Assembly: GCA_021795095.1 (NCBI GenBank)
Contig: JAJYPU010000057.1
Span: 1-10,438, forward strand
Length of the DNA stretch: 10,438 nt
Reading direction: 5' to 3'
Origin: Actinomycetes bacterium
GTDB lineage: Bacteria; Actinomycetota; Acidimicrobiia; Acidimicrobiales; RAAP-2
Both the position numbers and the translations under genes were made by a program. Below are positions 1 through 5,787 of this stretch, piece after piece. A model generated the notes under the pieces. It did not search any database. It was not told the DNA's origin and was given only the letters and a program-made list of their open reading frames with translations. Within the stretch, counting starts at the first letter, position 1; each line of letters begins with the position of its first letter.

Positions 1-9
1 TCATCTCAG

Positions 10-76
10 AAGTGCCCTTCGTGTTTGGAAATCTGTGGTCTAAGCAACTCCAGTTTCCCTGACACGAAGGGCATTT
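10..76. repeat. Long imperfect hairpin (extended inverted repeat)
   Basis: Perfect 12-bp arms (TGCCCTTCGTGT at 13-24, ACACGAAGGGCA at 62-73) extend outward to 10-24/62-76 through one G-T pair. The stem continues inward, with GGAAA 27-31 against TTTCC 54-58 and CTG 33-35 against CAG 51-53, leaving a loop of about 15 bases. It could be a terminator for an unseen gene to the left, a terminator for the minus-strand small gene ending at 124, or a small structured or mobile element. No strong T-tract follows on either strand, so a classical intrinsic terminator is not clear. Confidence 0.55.
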
Positions 77-97
77 TCGCGGATGGCGGTCAGTCGG

Positions 98-113
98 TCA
101 CGCGGTCGCGTGA
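98..113. repeat. 16-bp inverted repeat
   Basis: TCACGCG and CGCGTGA flank a 2-base centre. The dyad lies 10 bases beyond the stop codon of the minus-strand small gene, so it may help end that transcript, or it may be a protein-binding site. There is no T-run. Confidence 0.35.
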
Positions 114-123
114 ATGATCGGGG

Positions 124-322
124 CTAGGGCGCGAGTACCACGGCGATAATGAGCATGGTTCGCCCGACGATGGCTGCACACGTAGCGAAAAAGGAACTGA
201 ACGCAATGTGGTGGATTCGCATCGCACCTCCGGCACCGCGCCAGATGGATGATCGCCGTCAGACCGGGGTACTCATCAACGTACGTTTCGTACTTCGTTT
301 CGTCAAAACGAGGATCGGTCAT
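124..322 (-). pseudogene. Small single-span membrane protein gene, apparently frameshifted
   Basis: Not recognised as a named family. On the minus strand an ATG at 322 is preceded by GAGG five bases upstream and opens a natural-looking acidic peptide (MTDPRFDETKYETYVDEYPG, then LTAIIHLA). In that frame the reading then turns into an Arg/Cys/His-rich string that looks non-coding. In the +1 frame, however, codons from about 245 onward read a hydrophobic helix (starting MRIHHIAFSSFFATCA at 222, then AAIVGRTMLIIAVVLAP) ending at a TAG at 126-124. The interval is 199 bases, one more than a multiple of three, so deleting one base around 230-245 would give one continuous protein of about 65 residues: a short soluble N-terminus plus one C-terminal membrane segment. 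The alternative is two small overlapping genes, since the second ATG (222) has its own GGAGG four bases upstream. A sequencing error, a true pseudogene and programmed frameshifting are all possible. Confidence 0.4.
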
Positions 323-462
323 GTCGCCTCGATGCGAACGAGTCGATATCCGAGGTCTCCCTGCGGGGGGTTCGTGACCTTGTGACGTGGCCACAATGAC
401 CCGTCTTCCGTACTCGCGATGCCTCATTTTGGGACACCGCCCTCGTCACGTTCGCCCAAGTG

Positions 463-521
463 GGGCGCACGCGCATTGATACTGCACGGTGGCCGCGCGA
501 GGGGCCACATCAATGACGCCC
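463..521. repeat. Bulged hairpin upstream of the glutaryl-CoA dehydrogenase gene
   Basis: Three stacked arm pairs occur in order: GGGCG 463-467 with CGCCC 517-521, CATTGAT 474-480 with ATCAATG 509-515, and GTGGCC 489-494 with GGCCAC 503-508, around an 8-base loop. The right-hand arms are almost contiguous, while the left side has 6- and 8-base bulges. It sits 66 bases upstream of the gene start, so it could be a leader structure or an operator region. No promoter or riboswitch class was recognised. Confidence 0.35.
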
Positions 522-556
522 GCGGCAAAGGGAGCGTTACAAGTGGAGTATTAGAG

Positions 557-567
557 TCAACTGTTGA
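557..567. promoter_or_regulatory. Short dyad near the gcdH start, possible operator
   Basis: TCAAC and GTTGA flank a single T, giving an 11-bp inverted repeat 20 bases before the ATG at 588 and just downstream of a weak -10-like TATTAG (549-554). A repressor bound here would block transcription or initiation. Short dyads arise by chance, so this is weak. Confidence 0.2.
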
Positions 568-587
568 AACTTTGAGAGGGAGTACGT

Positions 588-1772
588 ATGTCGCCGAGCA
601 ATCCACCTATCGAACTGCGTCCCGAGGATTTCCTCAACATCGACGGGAACCTTTCCGAGGAGGAGCTGGCGATCCGGGACACCGTTCGCAAGTTCGTGCG
701 TGACAAGGTCGAGCCGAACGTGGCCGAATGGTTCGAGGAGGGGCGCAGTCCCGTTGGGTTGATGAAGGAATTGGGCGCTCTCGGCGTGCTCGGGATGCAC
801 CTGGAGGGCTACGGCTGCGCTGGTACGAGCGCTACCGCCTACGGTCTCGCGTGCCTCGAGCTGGAGGCCGGCGACAGCGGCATCCGCAGCCTGGTCTCGG
901 TGCAGGGCTCCTTGGCCATGTTCGCCATCCACCACTGGGGGTCCGAGGAGCAGAAGCAAGAGTGGCTACCGAGGATGGCGGGCGGCGAAGTGGTCGGCTG
1001 CTTCGGACTCACCGAGCCCGACGCCGGGTCTGATCCGGGCTCGATGCGCACCAGTGCGCGCCGAGACGGCTCTGACTGGGTGCTCAACGGACAGAAGATG
1101 TGGATCACCAACGGATCGGTCGCTGACGTCGCCATCGTCTGGGCTAGGACCGACGAGGGCATTCGGGGATTCATCGTCCCCAAGGGAACGCCCGGCTTCA
1201 CCAGTCAGGAGATTAAGAAGAAGCTCTCGTTACGGGCGTCGGTGACGTCAGAGCTCCTCCTGACCGATGTCCGTCTGCCCGAGTCGGCCCAGTTGCCGAA
1301 GGCGACGTCACTGCGCGGCCCGTTGTCGTGCCTGAACGAGGCCCGGTACGGGATCGTGTGGGGCGCCGTCGGCGCCGCTCGCTCGTGCTTCGAGTCGGCC
1401 CTCCACTACGCCGGCGAACGCCAGGTCTTCGGCAAACCAGTGGCGTCGTACCAGATCCAACAGCAGAAGCTCGCTCAGATGTCACTCGCGGTCAACCGCT
1501 CGTATCTCCTCGCACTTCACCTCGGTCGCATGAAGGACAGTGGAACGCTGCGGCCAGAACACGTGAGCATGGGCAAACTCAACAACGTCAACGACGCGCT
1601 CGAGGTGGCGAGGAGCGCTCGGCAGGTGCTGGGCGCGAACGGCATCTCGCTCGAGTATCCGGTGATCCGTCACATGGTGAATCTGGAGTCGGTGGTGACC
1701 TACGAAGGGACAGCTGACGTCCACTCGCTCGTGGTCGGCGGCGCGTTGACCGGTATCCAGGCGTTCCGGTAG
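588..1772 (+). CDS. gcdH: Glutaryl-CoA dehydrogenase (acyl-CoA dehydrogenase family)
   Basis: A 394-residue FAD flavoenzyme expected to oxidise and decarboxylate glutaryl-CoA to crotonyl-CoA, passing electrons to electron-transfer flavoprotein in lysine, tryptophan or glutarate breakdown in the cytoplasm. The acyl-CoA dehydrogenase signature LTEPDAGSDP is at 141-150, followed by the middle-domain segment MWITNGSVADVAIVWAR (171-187). Features specific to glutaryl-CoA dehydrogenase are visible. GYGCAGTSATAYGL leads to DSGIRSLVSVQ, whose Arg100 corresponds to human Arg94 (binds the substrate carboxylate) and whose Glu93 corresponds to human Glu87. The C-terminal TYEGTADVHSLVVG carries the catalytic base Glu373 with Tyr372. 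Length is normal for the bacterial family. The ATG at 588 has GAGAGGGAG ending five bases upstream. The gene stands alone, with no electron-transfer flavoprotein, CoA transferase or enoyl-CoA hydratase gene nearby. Another short branched-dicarboxyl acyl-CoA substrate is possible but less likely. Confidence 0.9.
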   Translation: MSPSNPPIELRPEDFLNIDGNLSEEELAIRDTVRKFVRDKVEPNVAEWFEEGRSPVGLMKELGALGVLGMHLEGYGCAGTSATAYGLACLELEAGDSGIRSLVSVQGSLAMFAIHHWGSEEQKQEWLPRMAGGEVVGCFGLTEPDAGSDPGSMRTSARRDGSDWVLNGQKMWITNGSVADVAIVWARTDEGIRGFIVPKGTPGFTSQEIKKKLSLRASVTSELLLTDVRLPESAQLPKATSLRGPLSCLNEARYGIVWGAVGAARSCFESALHYAGERQVFGKPVASYQIQQQKLAQMSLAVNRSYLLALHLGRMKDSGTLRPEHVSMGKLNNVNDALEVARSARQVLGANGISLEYPVIRHMVNLESVVTYEGTADVHSLVVGGALTGIQAFR

Positions 1773-1804
1773 TCGGACGGCTTTGGCCCCGTTGCGGTTC
1801 GTCT

Positions 1805-1825
1805 CTCGACGGGTGCCGCGTCGAG
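1805..1825. terminator. Hairpin after gcdH, possible terminator
   Basis: CTCGACG (1805-1811) and CGTCGAG (1819-1825) form a 7-bp stem with a 7-base loop, 32 bases after the gcdH stop. No T-run follows, so it is at best a weak or factor-assisted terminator. Confidence 0.3.
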
Positions 1826-1832
1826 CGCGCGG

Positions 1833-1864
1833 GTTGGCTAACGGTGACGTTGGCTTACCGTCAG
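1833..1864. repeat. Imperfect 16-bp tandem duplication
   Basis: GTTGGCTAACGGTGAC (1833-1848) is followed directly by GTTGGCTTACCGTCAG (1849-1864), with 12 of 16 positions identical. It lies in the convergent gap between gcdH and pdhC. It may be a decayed short duplication; no function is apparent. Confidence 0.3.
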
Positions 1865-1927
1865 ACGGCCGACCAGCCGTTCTCAACGGGCAAGACCGCG
1901 CCACTCAGGCTGCTCGCCGCGTCTGAT

Positions 1928-1965
1928 GCCAAGAACTCGATCGCCGCGGCGATCGAGTTCTTGGC
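1928..1965. terminator. Perfect 38-bp palindrome, probable bidirectional terminator
   Basis: GCCAAGAACTCGATCGCCG (1928-1946) is followed at once by its exact reverse complement to 1965, with no spacer. It lies 155 bases after the gcdH stop and 67 bases after the pdhC stop, between genes converging from both sides, which is where a two-way transcription barrier would be expected. No T-tract flanks it, as is common in GC-rich actinobacteria. A dimeric DNA-binding site is the alternative. Confidence 0.55.
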
Positions 1966-2032
1966 GACCGAGGCGACGTGGTCGCCGAAGCCGATCGCTA
2001 CGCCGTCGATCGGCCGTCGCGACGTGCGTGGG

Positions 2033-3307
2033 TCACGCGACCAGGGACCAGGGGTTCTCGAGGTACGTCGTCAACGTCTGGAGGAACTGGGCGGCGAGCG
2101 CTCCGTCGATGATCCGGTGGTCCGACGACAAGGTGTATCGCATGGTGTGGCGAACCTGGACCTCGCCATCGATCACGCGGGGTTCGAGCGTCGTGGCGCC
2201 AACCGCGAGAATCGCGCCTTCGGGTGGATTGATGATCGCCGTGAACTGCTCGACGCCGAACATGCCGAGGTTGCTGATCGTGAAGGTCCCGCCCGACATC
2301 TGCTCGAGGCTGAGCTTCTTGTCATTGGCGAGCGTCGCCAGCCGCTTGGCTTCGACGCCGAGTTCGCTGATGGTCTTTTGGTCGGCGTCGTTGATGACGG
2401 GCACGACAAGGCCATTGGCCGAGGCGACCGCCACGCCGATGTTGATCCGATGATGGACCAGCATCGTGGTACTCGCGTCGTCGATGTAGGAAGCGTTGAC
2501 CTGTGGATGCTCGCGCAACGCCAGTGCGCAGGCACGGATCAGGAGGTCGTTCACGCTCACCTTTGCTCGACCTACCGCGACGAGTTGGGCATTGAGTTCG
2601 GTGCGCATCGCAACCAGTGCGTGCGCGTCGGCGACAGCGGTGACGAAGAAGTGCGGGATCGTGCGTGCACTCTCGCCGAGCCGGCGCGCGATGACCCGGC
2701 GCGTGCTGCTCAGTGCGACCGATTCGGAGCCCCGTCGTTCGTCCGTGATTCCAGGAACCTGTTCGGAGGGTTCCGTGGCAGCCTCATTGGCGGCACCGTC
2801 GACGAGAGACATGATGTCGCGCCGGATGATGCGACCCCCCGGGCCAGTGCCCCGAACACCACTGAGGTCAATGCCGTACTGACGAGCGATGCGCCGTACG
2901 AGTGGTGAGGCGAAACGTCGGGGACCGTCAGCGCCGGTGGGGGCCGCGCTGAGCGGGCGCTGGGCGACCGTGGTGTCGAGCGGCGCGTCCGGCGCGGAAC
3001 CTACGGCCTGCGGGGCCGGTGGCGGTGTCGTCGCCGTCGTTGACGGTGCCGCGACGGCGCGCGCCGTGGCGACGCCGCTGTCCAAAAGGGCGATCGGCGT
3101 CCCGATGGCGACGGTCTCACCCTCGGCGACGAGGATCTCGGTCAGTGTGCCGGCTTCGTAAGCCTCGTACTCCATCGTGGCCTTGTCGGTCTCGATCTCG
3201 ACGAGCACGTCTCCCACGTCGACGTGGTCACCGGGGTGCTTGTGCCACGTGGCGACCGCCCCCTCCTCCATCGTGTCCGAGAGACGGGGCATCTTGATCT
3301 CAATCAT
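2033..3307 (-). CDS. pdhC: Dihydrolipoyl acetyltransferase, E2 of pyruvate dehydrogenase-type complex
   Basis: A 424-residue core subunit that takes the acetyl group from E1 on a swinging lipoyl arm and transfers it to CoA. Domains are clear. One lipoyl domain occupies residues 1-77, with lipoylated Lys42 in the motif EIETDKATME. An Ala/Pro/Thr-rich linker runs from about 78 to 130. The peripheral-subunit-binding domain spans about 132-166 (ASPLVRRIARQYGIDLSGV followed by GTGPGGRI). The catalytic acetyltransferase domain covers about 200-424, with the active-site motif SSDHRIIDGALAAQF containing His397 and Asp401. The reading frame is open 168 bases further upstream, but that part is antiparallel noise inside pdhB; the ATG at 3307 has AGAAGG six bases before it and starts exactly at the lipoyl fold. 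It overlaps the pdhB stop by 8 bases, indicating translational coupling. Branched-chain or acetoin-type E2 proteins look similar; the E1 partners favour pyruvate. Confidence 0.9.
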   Translation of the reverse strand: MIEIKMPRLSDTMEEGAVATWHKHPGDHVDVGDVLVEIETDKATMEYEAYEAGTLTEILVAEGETVAIGTPIALLDSGVATARAVAAPSTTATTPPPAPQAVGSAPDAPLDTTVAQRPLSAAPTGADGPRRFASPLVRRIARQYGIDLSGVRGTGPGGRIIRRDIMSLVDGAANEAATEPSEQVPGITDERRGSESVALSSTRRVIARRLGESARTIPHFFVTAVADAHALVAMRTELNAQLVAVGRAKVSVNDLLIRACALALREHPQVNASYIDDASTTMLVHHRINIGVAVASANGLVVPVINDADQKTISELGVEAKRLATLANDKKLSLEQMSGGTFTISNLGMFGVEQFTAIINPPEGAILAVGATTLEPRVIDGEVQVRHTMRYTLSSDHRIIDGALAAQFLQTLTTYLENPWSLVA

Positions 3308-4313
3308 GGCCGACCTTCTGATGACGGCGACCGACGGCGTCGAGCGTCTGGTGAACGGCGTTGATGACGTCGTCCACCGACGGCAGCGCCGCGGTCTCCA
3401 AGGGCTTGGAATAAGGGAGTGGCACTTCGGCCATCGCCACGCGGCGCACCGGGGCGTCGAGGTAGTCGAACGCACCGTCGGAGATGGTCGCCGCGACTTC
3501 GGCTCCGATACCGTAGGTCAGCCAATCGTCTTCGACGATGACCGCGGCGTGGGTCTTCTTCACGGATTCAATGATCGTGGGGCGGTCGAGCGGGCGCAGA
3601 CTGCGCAGGTCGATCACCTCGATGTCCAGACCGTCCGAGGCCGCCAGCTGGTCGGCCACCTGAGCCGCGACGTGGGCCATGCGCGAGTAGCCGATGAGCG
3701 TGAGGTCTCGCCCGGTCCTCGTGACGGCCGCTCGCCCGATCTCGGCCGGGGTGTCGTCCTCGGGAACGTCCCCCTTGGTGTTGTACAGCGCCAAATTCTC
3801 GAGGAAGAGGACGGGGTCGTCATCACGGATGGCTGCGATGAGAAGGGACTTCGCGTCGGCGGGGGTGCTCGGCGCGACGACCTTGAGACCCGGGACGAAC
3901 GCGTAGTACAACTCGATGTTCTGCGAGTGGGTGGCGCCCAACTGTTGGCCACCACCACCGGGTGTGCGGATGACGAGCGGTACCTTCGCCTGGCCACCGA
4001 ACATGCCGTAGATCTTCGCGGCGTGATTGACGATCTGGTCGAGGGCGAGCAGCGAGAAGTTGATCGTCATGATCTCGACGACGGGCCGTAACCCGAGCAT
4101 CGCGGCCCCGATGGCGGCGCCGGTGAACCCCTCTTCCGCGATGGGCGTGTCGCGCACTCGCTTCTCACCGAACTCGGCCAAGAGTCCGGCGGTGATCTTG
4201 TAGGAGCCCTCGAAGACACCGATCTCCTCACCGAGGAGCAAGACGTTCTCGTCACGCAGCATTTCGGCGCGCAGCGTGTCATGCAGCGCCTGGCGGTACG
4301 TCATGGTGGTCAC
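3300..4313 (-). CDS. pdhB: Pyruvate dehydrogenase E1 component, beta subunit
   Basis: A 337-residue beta chain of the alpha2beta2 thiamine-diphosphate E1 enzyme that decarboxylates pyruvate and acetylates the lipoyl arm of E2. Typical E1beta features appear in order: LLLGEEIGVFEGSYKIT (25-41), DTPIAEEGFTGAAIGAAMLG (55-74) with Glu60 at the position of the cofactor-activating glutamate, GATHSQNIE (127-134) with the conserved active-site histidine 129, and the C-terminal transketolase domain with VIDLRSLRPLD (233-243). Length fits the family. The start is a GTG at 4313 that overlaps the pdhA stop as GTGA. GGAG lies seven bases before the GTG, whereas the next ATG (4304) is too far from it. The tight overlaps upstream and downstream place it in the middle of a three-gene operon. 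The family also contains branched-chain 2-oxo-acid and acetoin dehydrogenase subunits. Confidence 0.9.
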   Translation of the reverse strand: MTTMTYRQALHDTLRAEMLRDENVLLLGEEIGVFEGSYKITAGLLAEFGEKRVRDTPIAEEGFTGAAIGAAMLGLRPVVEIMTINFSLLALDQIVNHAAKIYGMFGGQAKVPLVIRTPGGGGQQLGATHSQNIELYYAFVPGLKVVAPSTPADAKSLLIAAIRDDDPVLFLENLALYNTKGDVPEDDTPAEIGRAAVTRTGRDLTLIGYSRMAHVAAQVADQLAASDGLDIEVIDLRSLRPLDRPTIIESVKKTHAAVIVEDDWLTYGIGAEVAATISDGAFDYLDAPVRRVAMAEVPLPYSKPLETAALPSVDDVINAVHQTLDAVGRRHQKVGHD

Positions 4314-5470
4314 TGGTCTTCTCCCGGGTCGGGCAGCGGTGCTGGATCGAACAACGGCTGACCGGGCAGACGCCGCGAGTCATTGGCGACGGGTGTCGCG
4401 TAGGTGTAGTCGAAGAGGGTGGTGACGTCCGGAGTGGGGCTGGCCTCGGCGAAAGCCGCGGCCTCGTCGATGCGGGCCGTCACCTCGTGCTCGATCGCGG
4501 CCATGGTGTCAGCGTCGATGACTCGCTCCCGTACGAGCATTGCGCCGAAGGTGACCACGGGATCGTGTTCACGCAGCTGAACGACTTCGGCCTCGGTACG
4601 GTACTTGGCTGGGTCGACGACCGAGTGGCCCCGGAGACGTTCCGAGACCACCTCGAGGAGATAGGGCCGACCGTCGCGGGCGACAGTGACGGCCTTCGCG
4701 CTGGCTTCGGCGACCGCGAGGGGGTCGAGTCCATCGACTCGCGCCGACTCGATCCGGTAGGCCCCGCCACGGCGGAAGAGCTCGGGCTCGGCGGATGACT
4801 TCTCGACGGTCGTGCCCATACCGAGGCGGTTGTTGACGATCACGTAGACGATGGGCAGGTTCCAGAGCGCGGCGATGTTCAGTGATTCGTGGAAGGCGCC
4901 GATATTGGTCGTGCCGTCGCCCATCGTGCACATGACGATCTCTGAGCCCCCTCGATAGTCGATGGCGAGCGCGGCACCGGTCGCGAGCGGAATCTGACCA
5001 CCGACGATGCCGTAGCCACCGAGGAGACGGTGGGAGATGTCGAACATGTGCATCGAGCCGCCCCAGCCCTTGGAAACGCCGTCGATGCGGCCGTAGAGCT
5101 CGGCCATCACTCGGTTGGGGTCGATGCCTCGATTGATGGCATAGCCGTGCTCCCGGTAGTTCGTGAAGAGGTAGTCCGTCGGAGCGAGCGCCGACAGCAG
5201 GCCCACAACAGCGGCCTCCTCGCCCAAGTTGAGATGGCAGTAACCCCCGATGAGCGCCTGGGTGTAGCTGCGAGCGGCCCGCTCCTCGAAGCGCCGAATG
5301 AGCAGCATCTGGCGGTAGATCTCGATGAGCGCCGCCACCTCGGTGGGCGTGCGCTTAGCCACCTTGGCGCGCGGGGCGCGCTTGGCTGGCGCCGCGGTGG
5401 CGGGTTTCACCGATTTCGCAGCGGCCGATCTACCGGCCGCCTTGCGCGGTGCGTTCACTTGATTGGTCAT
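4310..5470 (-). CDS. pdhA: Pyruvate dehydrogenase E1 component, alpha subunit
   Basis: A 386-residue alpha chain of the heterotetrameric E1 enzyme, binding the pyrophosphate and Mg end of thiamine diphosphate. The cofactor motif begins GDGTTNIGAFHESLN at 184 and closes with VIVNN at 210-214. GSMHMFDISHRLLGGYGIVG (138-157) and the loop SERLRGHSVVDPAKYR (276-291) are typical of pyruvate-type E1alpha, as is MGTTVEKSSAE after the cofactor motif. Residues 1-40 form a Lys/Arg/Ala-rich low-complexity tail before the conserved fold begins near residue 41 (TPTEVAALIEIYRQMLLIRR). The frame is open to 5566, but those extra 32 codons lack family resemblance. The ATG at 5470 has only a weak GAGAGA about nine bases upstream, so the start is moderately certain. 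It is first in the operon pdhA-pdhB-pdhC. No dihydrolipoyl dehydrogenase (E3) gene is adjacent. Confidence 0.9.
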   Translation of the reverse strand: MTNQVNAPRKAAGRSAAAKSVKPATAAPAKRAPRAKVAKRTPTEVAALIEIYRQMLLIRRFEERAARSYTQALIGGYCHLNLGEEAAVVGLLSALAPTDYLFTNYREHGYAINRGIDPNRVMAELYGRIDGVSKGWGGSMHMFDISHRLLGGYGIVGGQIPLATGAALAIDYRGGSEIVMCTMGDGTTNIGAFHESLNIAALWNLPIVYVIVNNRLGMGTTVEKSSAEPELFRRGGAYRIESARVDGLDPLAVAEASAKAVTVARDGRPYLLEVVSERLRGHSVVDPAKYRTEAEVVQLREHDPVVTFGAMLVRERVIDADTMAAIEHEVTARIDEAAAFAEASPTPDVTTLFDYTYATPVANDSRRLPGQPLFDPAPLPDPGEDQ

Positions 5471-5491
5471 CTGCGCTGTTCTCTCGTTGTC

Positions 5492-5508
5492 ACACTCGAG
5501 CCGAGTGT
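5492..5508. promoter_or_regulatory. Dyad in the pdh leader, candidate operator
   Basis: ACACTCG (5492-5498) and CGAGTGT (5502-5508) form a perfect 7-bp inverted repeat with a 3-base centre, 22-38 bases upstream of the pdhA start. Its size and position suit a dimeric repressor controlling the operon. No regulator for it is encoded beside it apart from marR, whose own likely operator has a different sequence. Confidence 0.35.
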
Positions 5509-5549
5509 CGGGGATGGACATACCAGTCTGCCATGGACTACGAACGCAG

Positions 5550-5555
5550 ATTTTA
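5550..5555 (-). promoter_or_regulatory. Possible -10 element of the pdh operon
   Basis: Read on the minus strand this is TAAAAT, close to the sigma-70-type -10 consensus and unusually AT-rich for its surroundings. It would start transcription about 70 bases before the pdhA ATG, placing the 5492-5508 dyad inside the leader. No convincing -35 box is present at 16-18 bases. Confidence 0.25.
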
Positions 5556-5604
5556 CGGGTCACCACGTACTTCCATGCACGGAGTATGGTTCGCAGGCCT
5601 CGGT

Positions 5605-5693
5605 GAGGGTCGTCGCGCTCGGCCGCGCGACGACCCTCGGTCGTGTGCGGGGTGGAGCCCCGAACCGCGCCGAGCGTTACTGCGCGGTAACGC
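5605..5693. ncRNA. Cluster of three hairpins, possible structured RNA or cis element
   Basis: Three perfect stem-loops follow one another. First, 14-bp arms GAGGGTCGTCGCGC (5605-5618) and GCGCGACGACCCTC (5625-5638) with a 6-base loop. Second, CGGGG (5648-5652) and CCCCG (5658-5662) with a 5-base loop. Third, GCGTTAC (5674-5680) and GTAACGC (5687-5693) with a 6-base loop. They lie between the divergent pdhA and marR genes, so they are not downstream of any gene in the window. A small RNA, a leader structure of the marR-MFS transcript, or a repeat element are options. No known riboswitch or tRNA pattern was recognised, so the RNA label is tentative. Confidence 0.3.
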
Positions 5694-5755
5694 GCTGGGG
5701 CAACGCGAGCGTGACGACGACGATCTGACTACCACCGTGAACTTTCGCGCGACAT

Positions 5756-5774
5756 TAACTTGCCTGCTGGCAAG
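5756..5774 (+). promoter_or_regulatory. Likely marR promoter -10 with overlapping MarR operator
   Basis: TAACTT (5756-5761) fits the TANNNT -10 pattern and overlaps a perfect inverted repeat CTTGCC (5759-5764) / GGCAAG (5769-5774) with a 4-base centre. The TTGC-to-GCAA dyad is the kind of site bound by MarR proteins. Its overlap with the promoter, 13 bases before the marR ATG, suggests self-repression. No clear -35 box or Shine-Dalgarno sequence is seen. Confidence 0.45.
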
Positions 5775-5787
5775 CAAATGAAGTACG

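Noticed and set aside
10..76. Integron attC recombination site
   Set aside because: The bulged hairpin is similar in size, but the conserved core sites (GTTRRRY and RYYYAAC) are not at its ends, and no integrase or cassette is visible.
1773..2032. Small gene between gcdH and pdhC
   Set aside because: No start with a ribosome site and coding-like sequence on either strand; the gap is explained by hairpins and the palindrome.
1844..2908. 354-codon + strand open frame
   Set aside because: It lies opposite pdhC and reads as charged, repetitive non-family sequence; the minus strand here has clear catalytic motifs.
3308..3475. 56-codon N-terminal extension of pdhC
   Set aside because: Arg/Ser-rich sequence inside pdhB; the lipoyl domain starts exactly at the ATG at 3307, which has a ribosome site.
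3177..4091. 304-codon + strand open frame
   Set aside because: It is antisense to pdhB and low-complexity in composition.
5641..5700. tRNA gene in the hairpin cluster
   Set aside because: Stem-loops are present, but there is no cloverleaf acceptor pairing and no T-arm GTTC motif.
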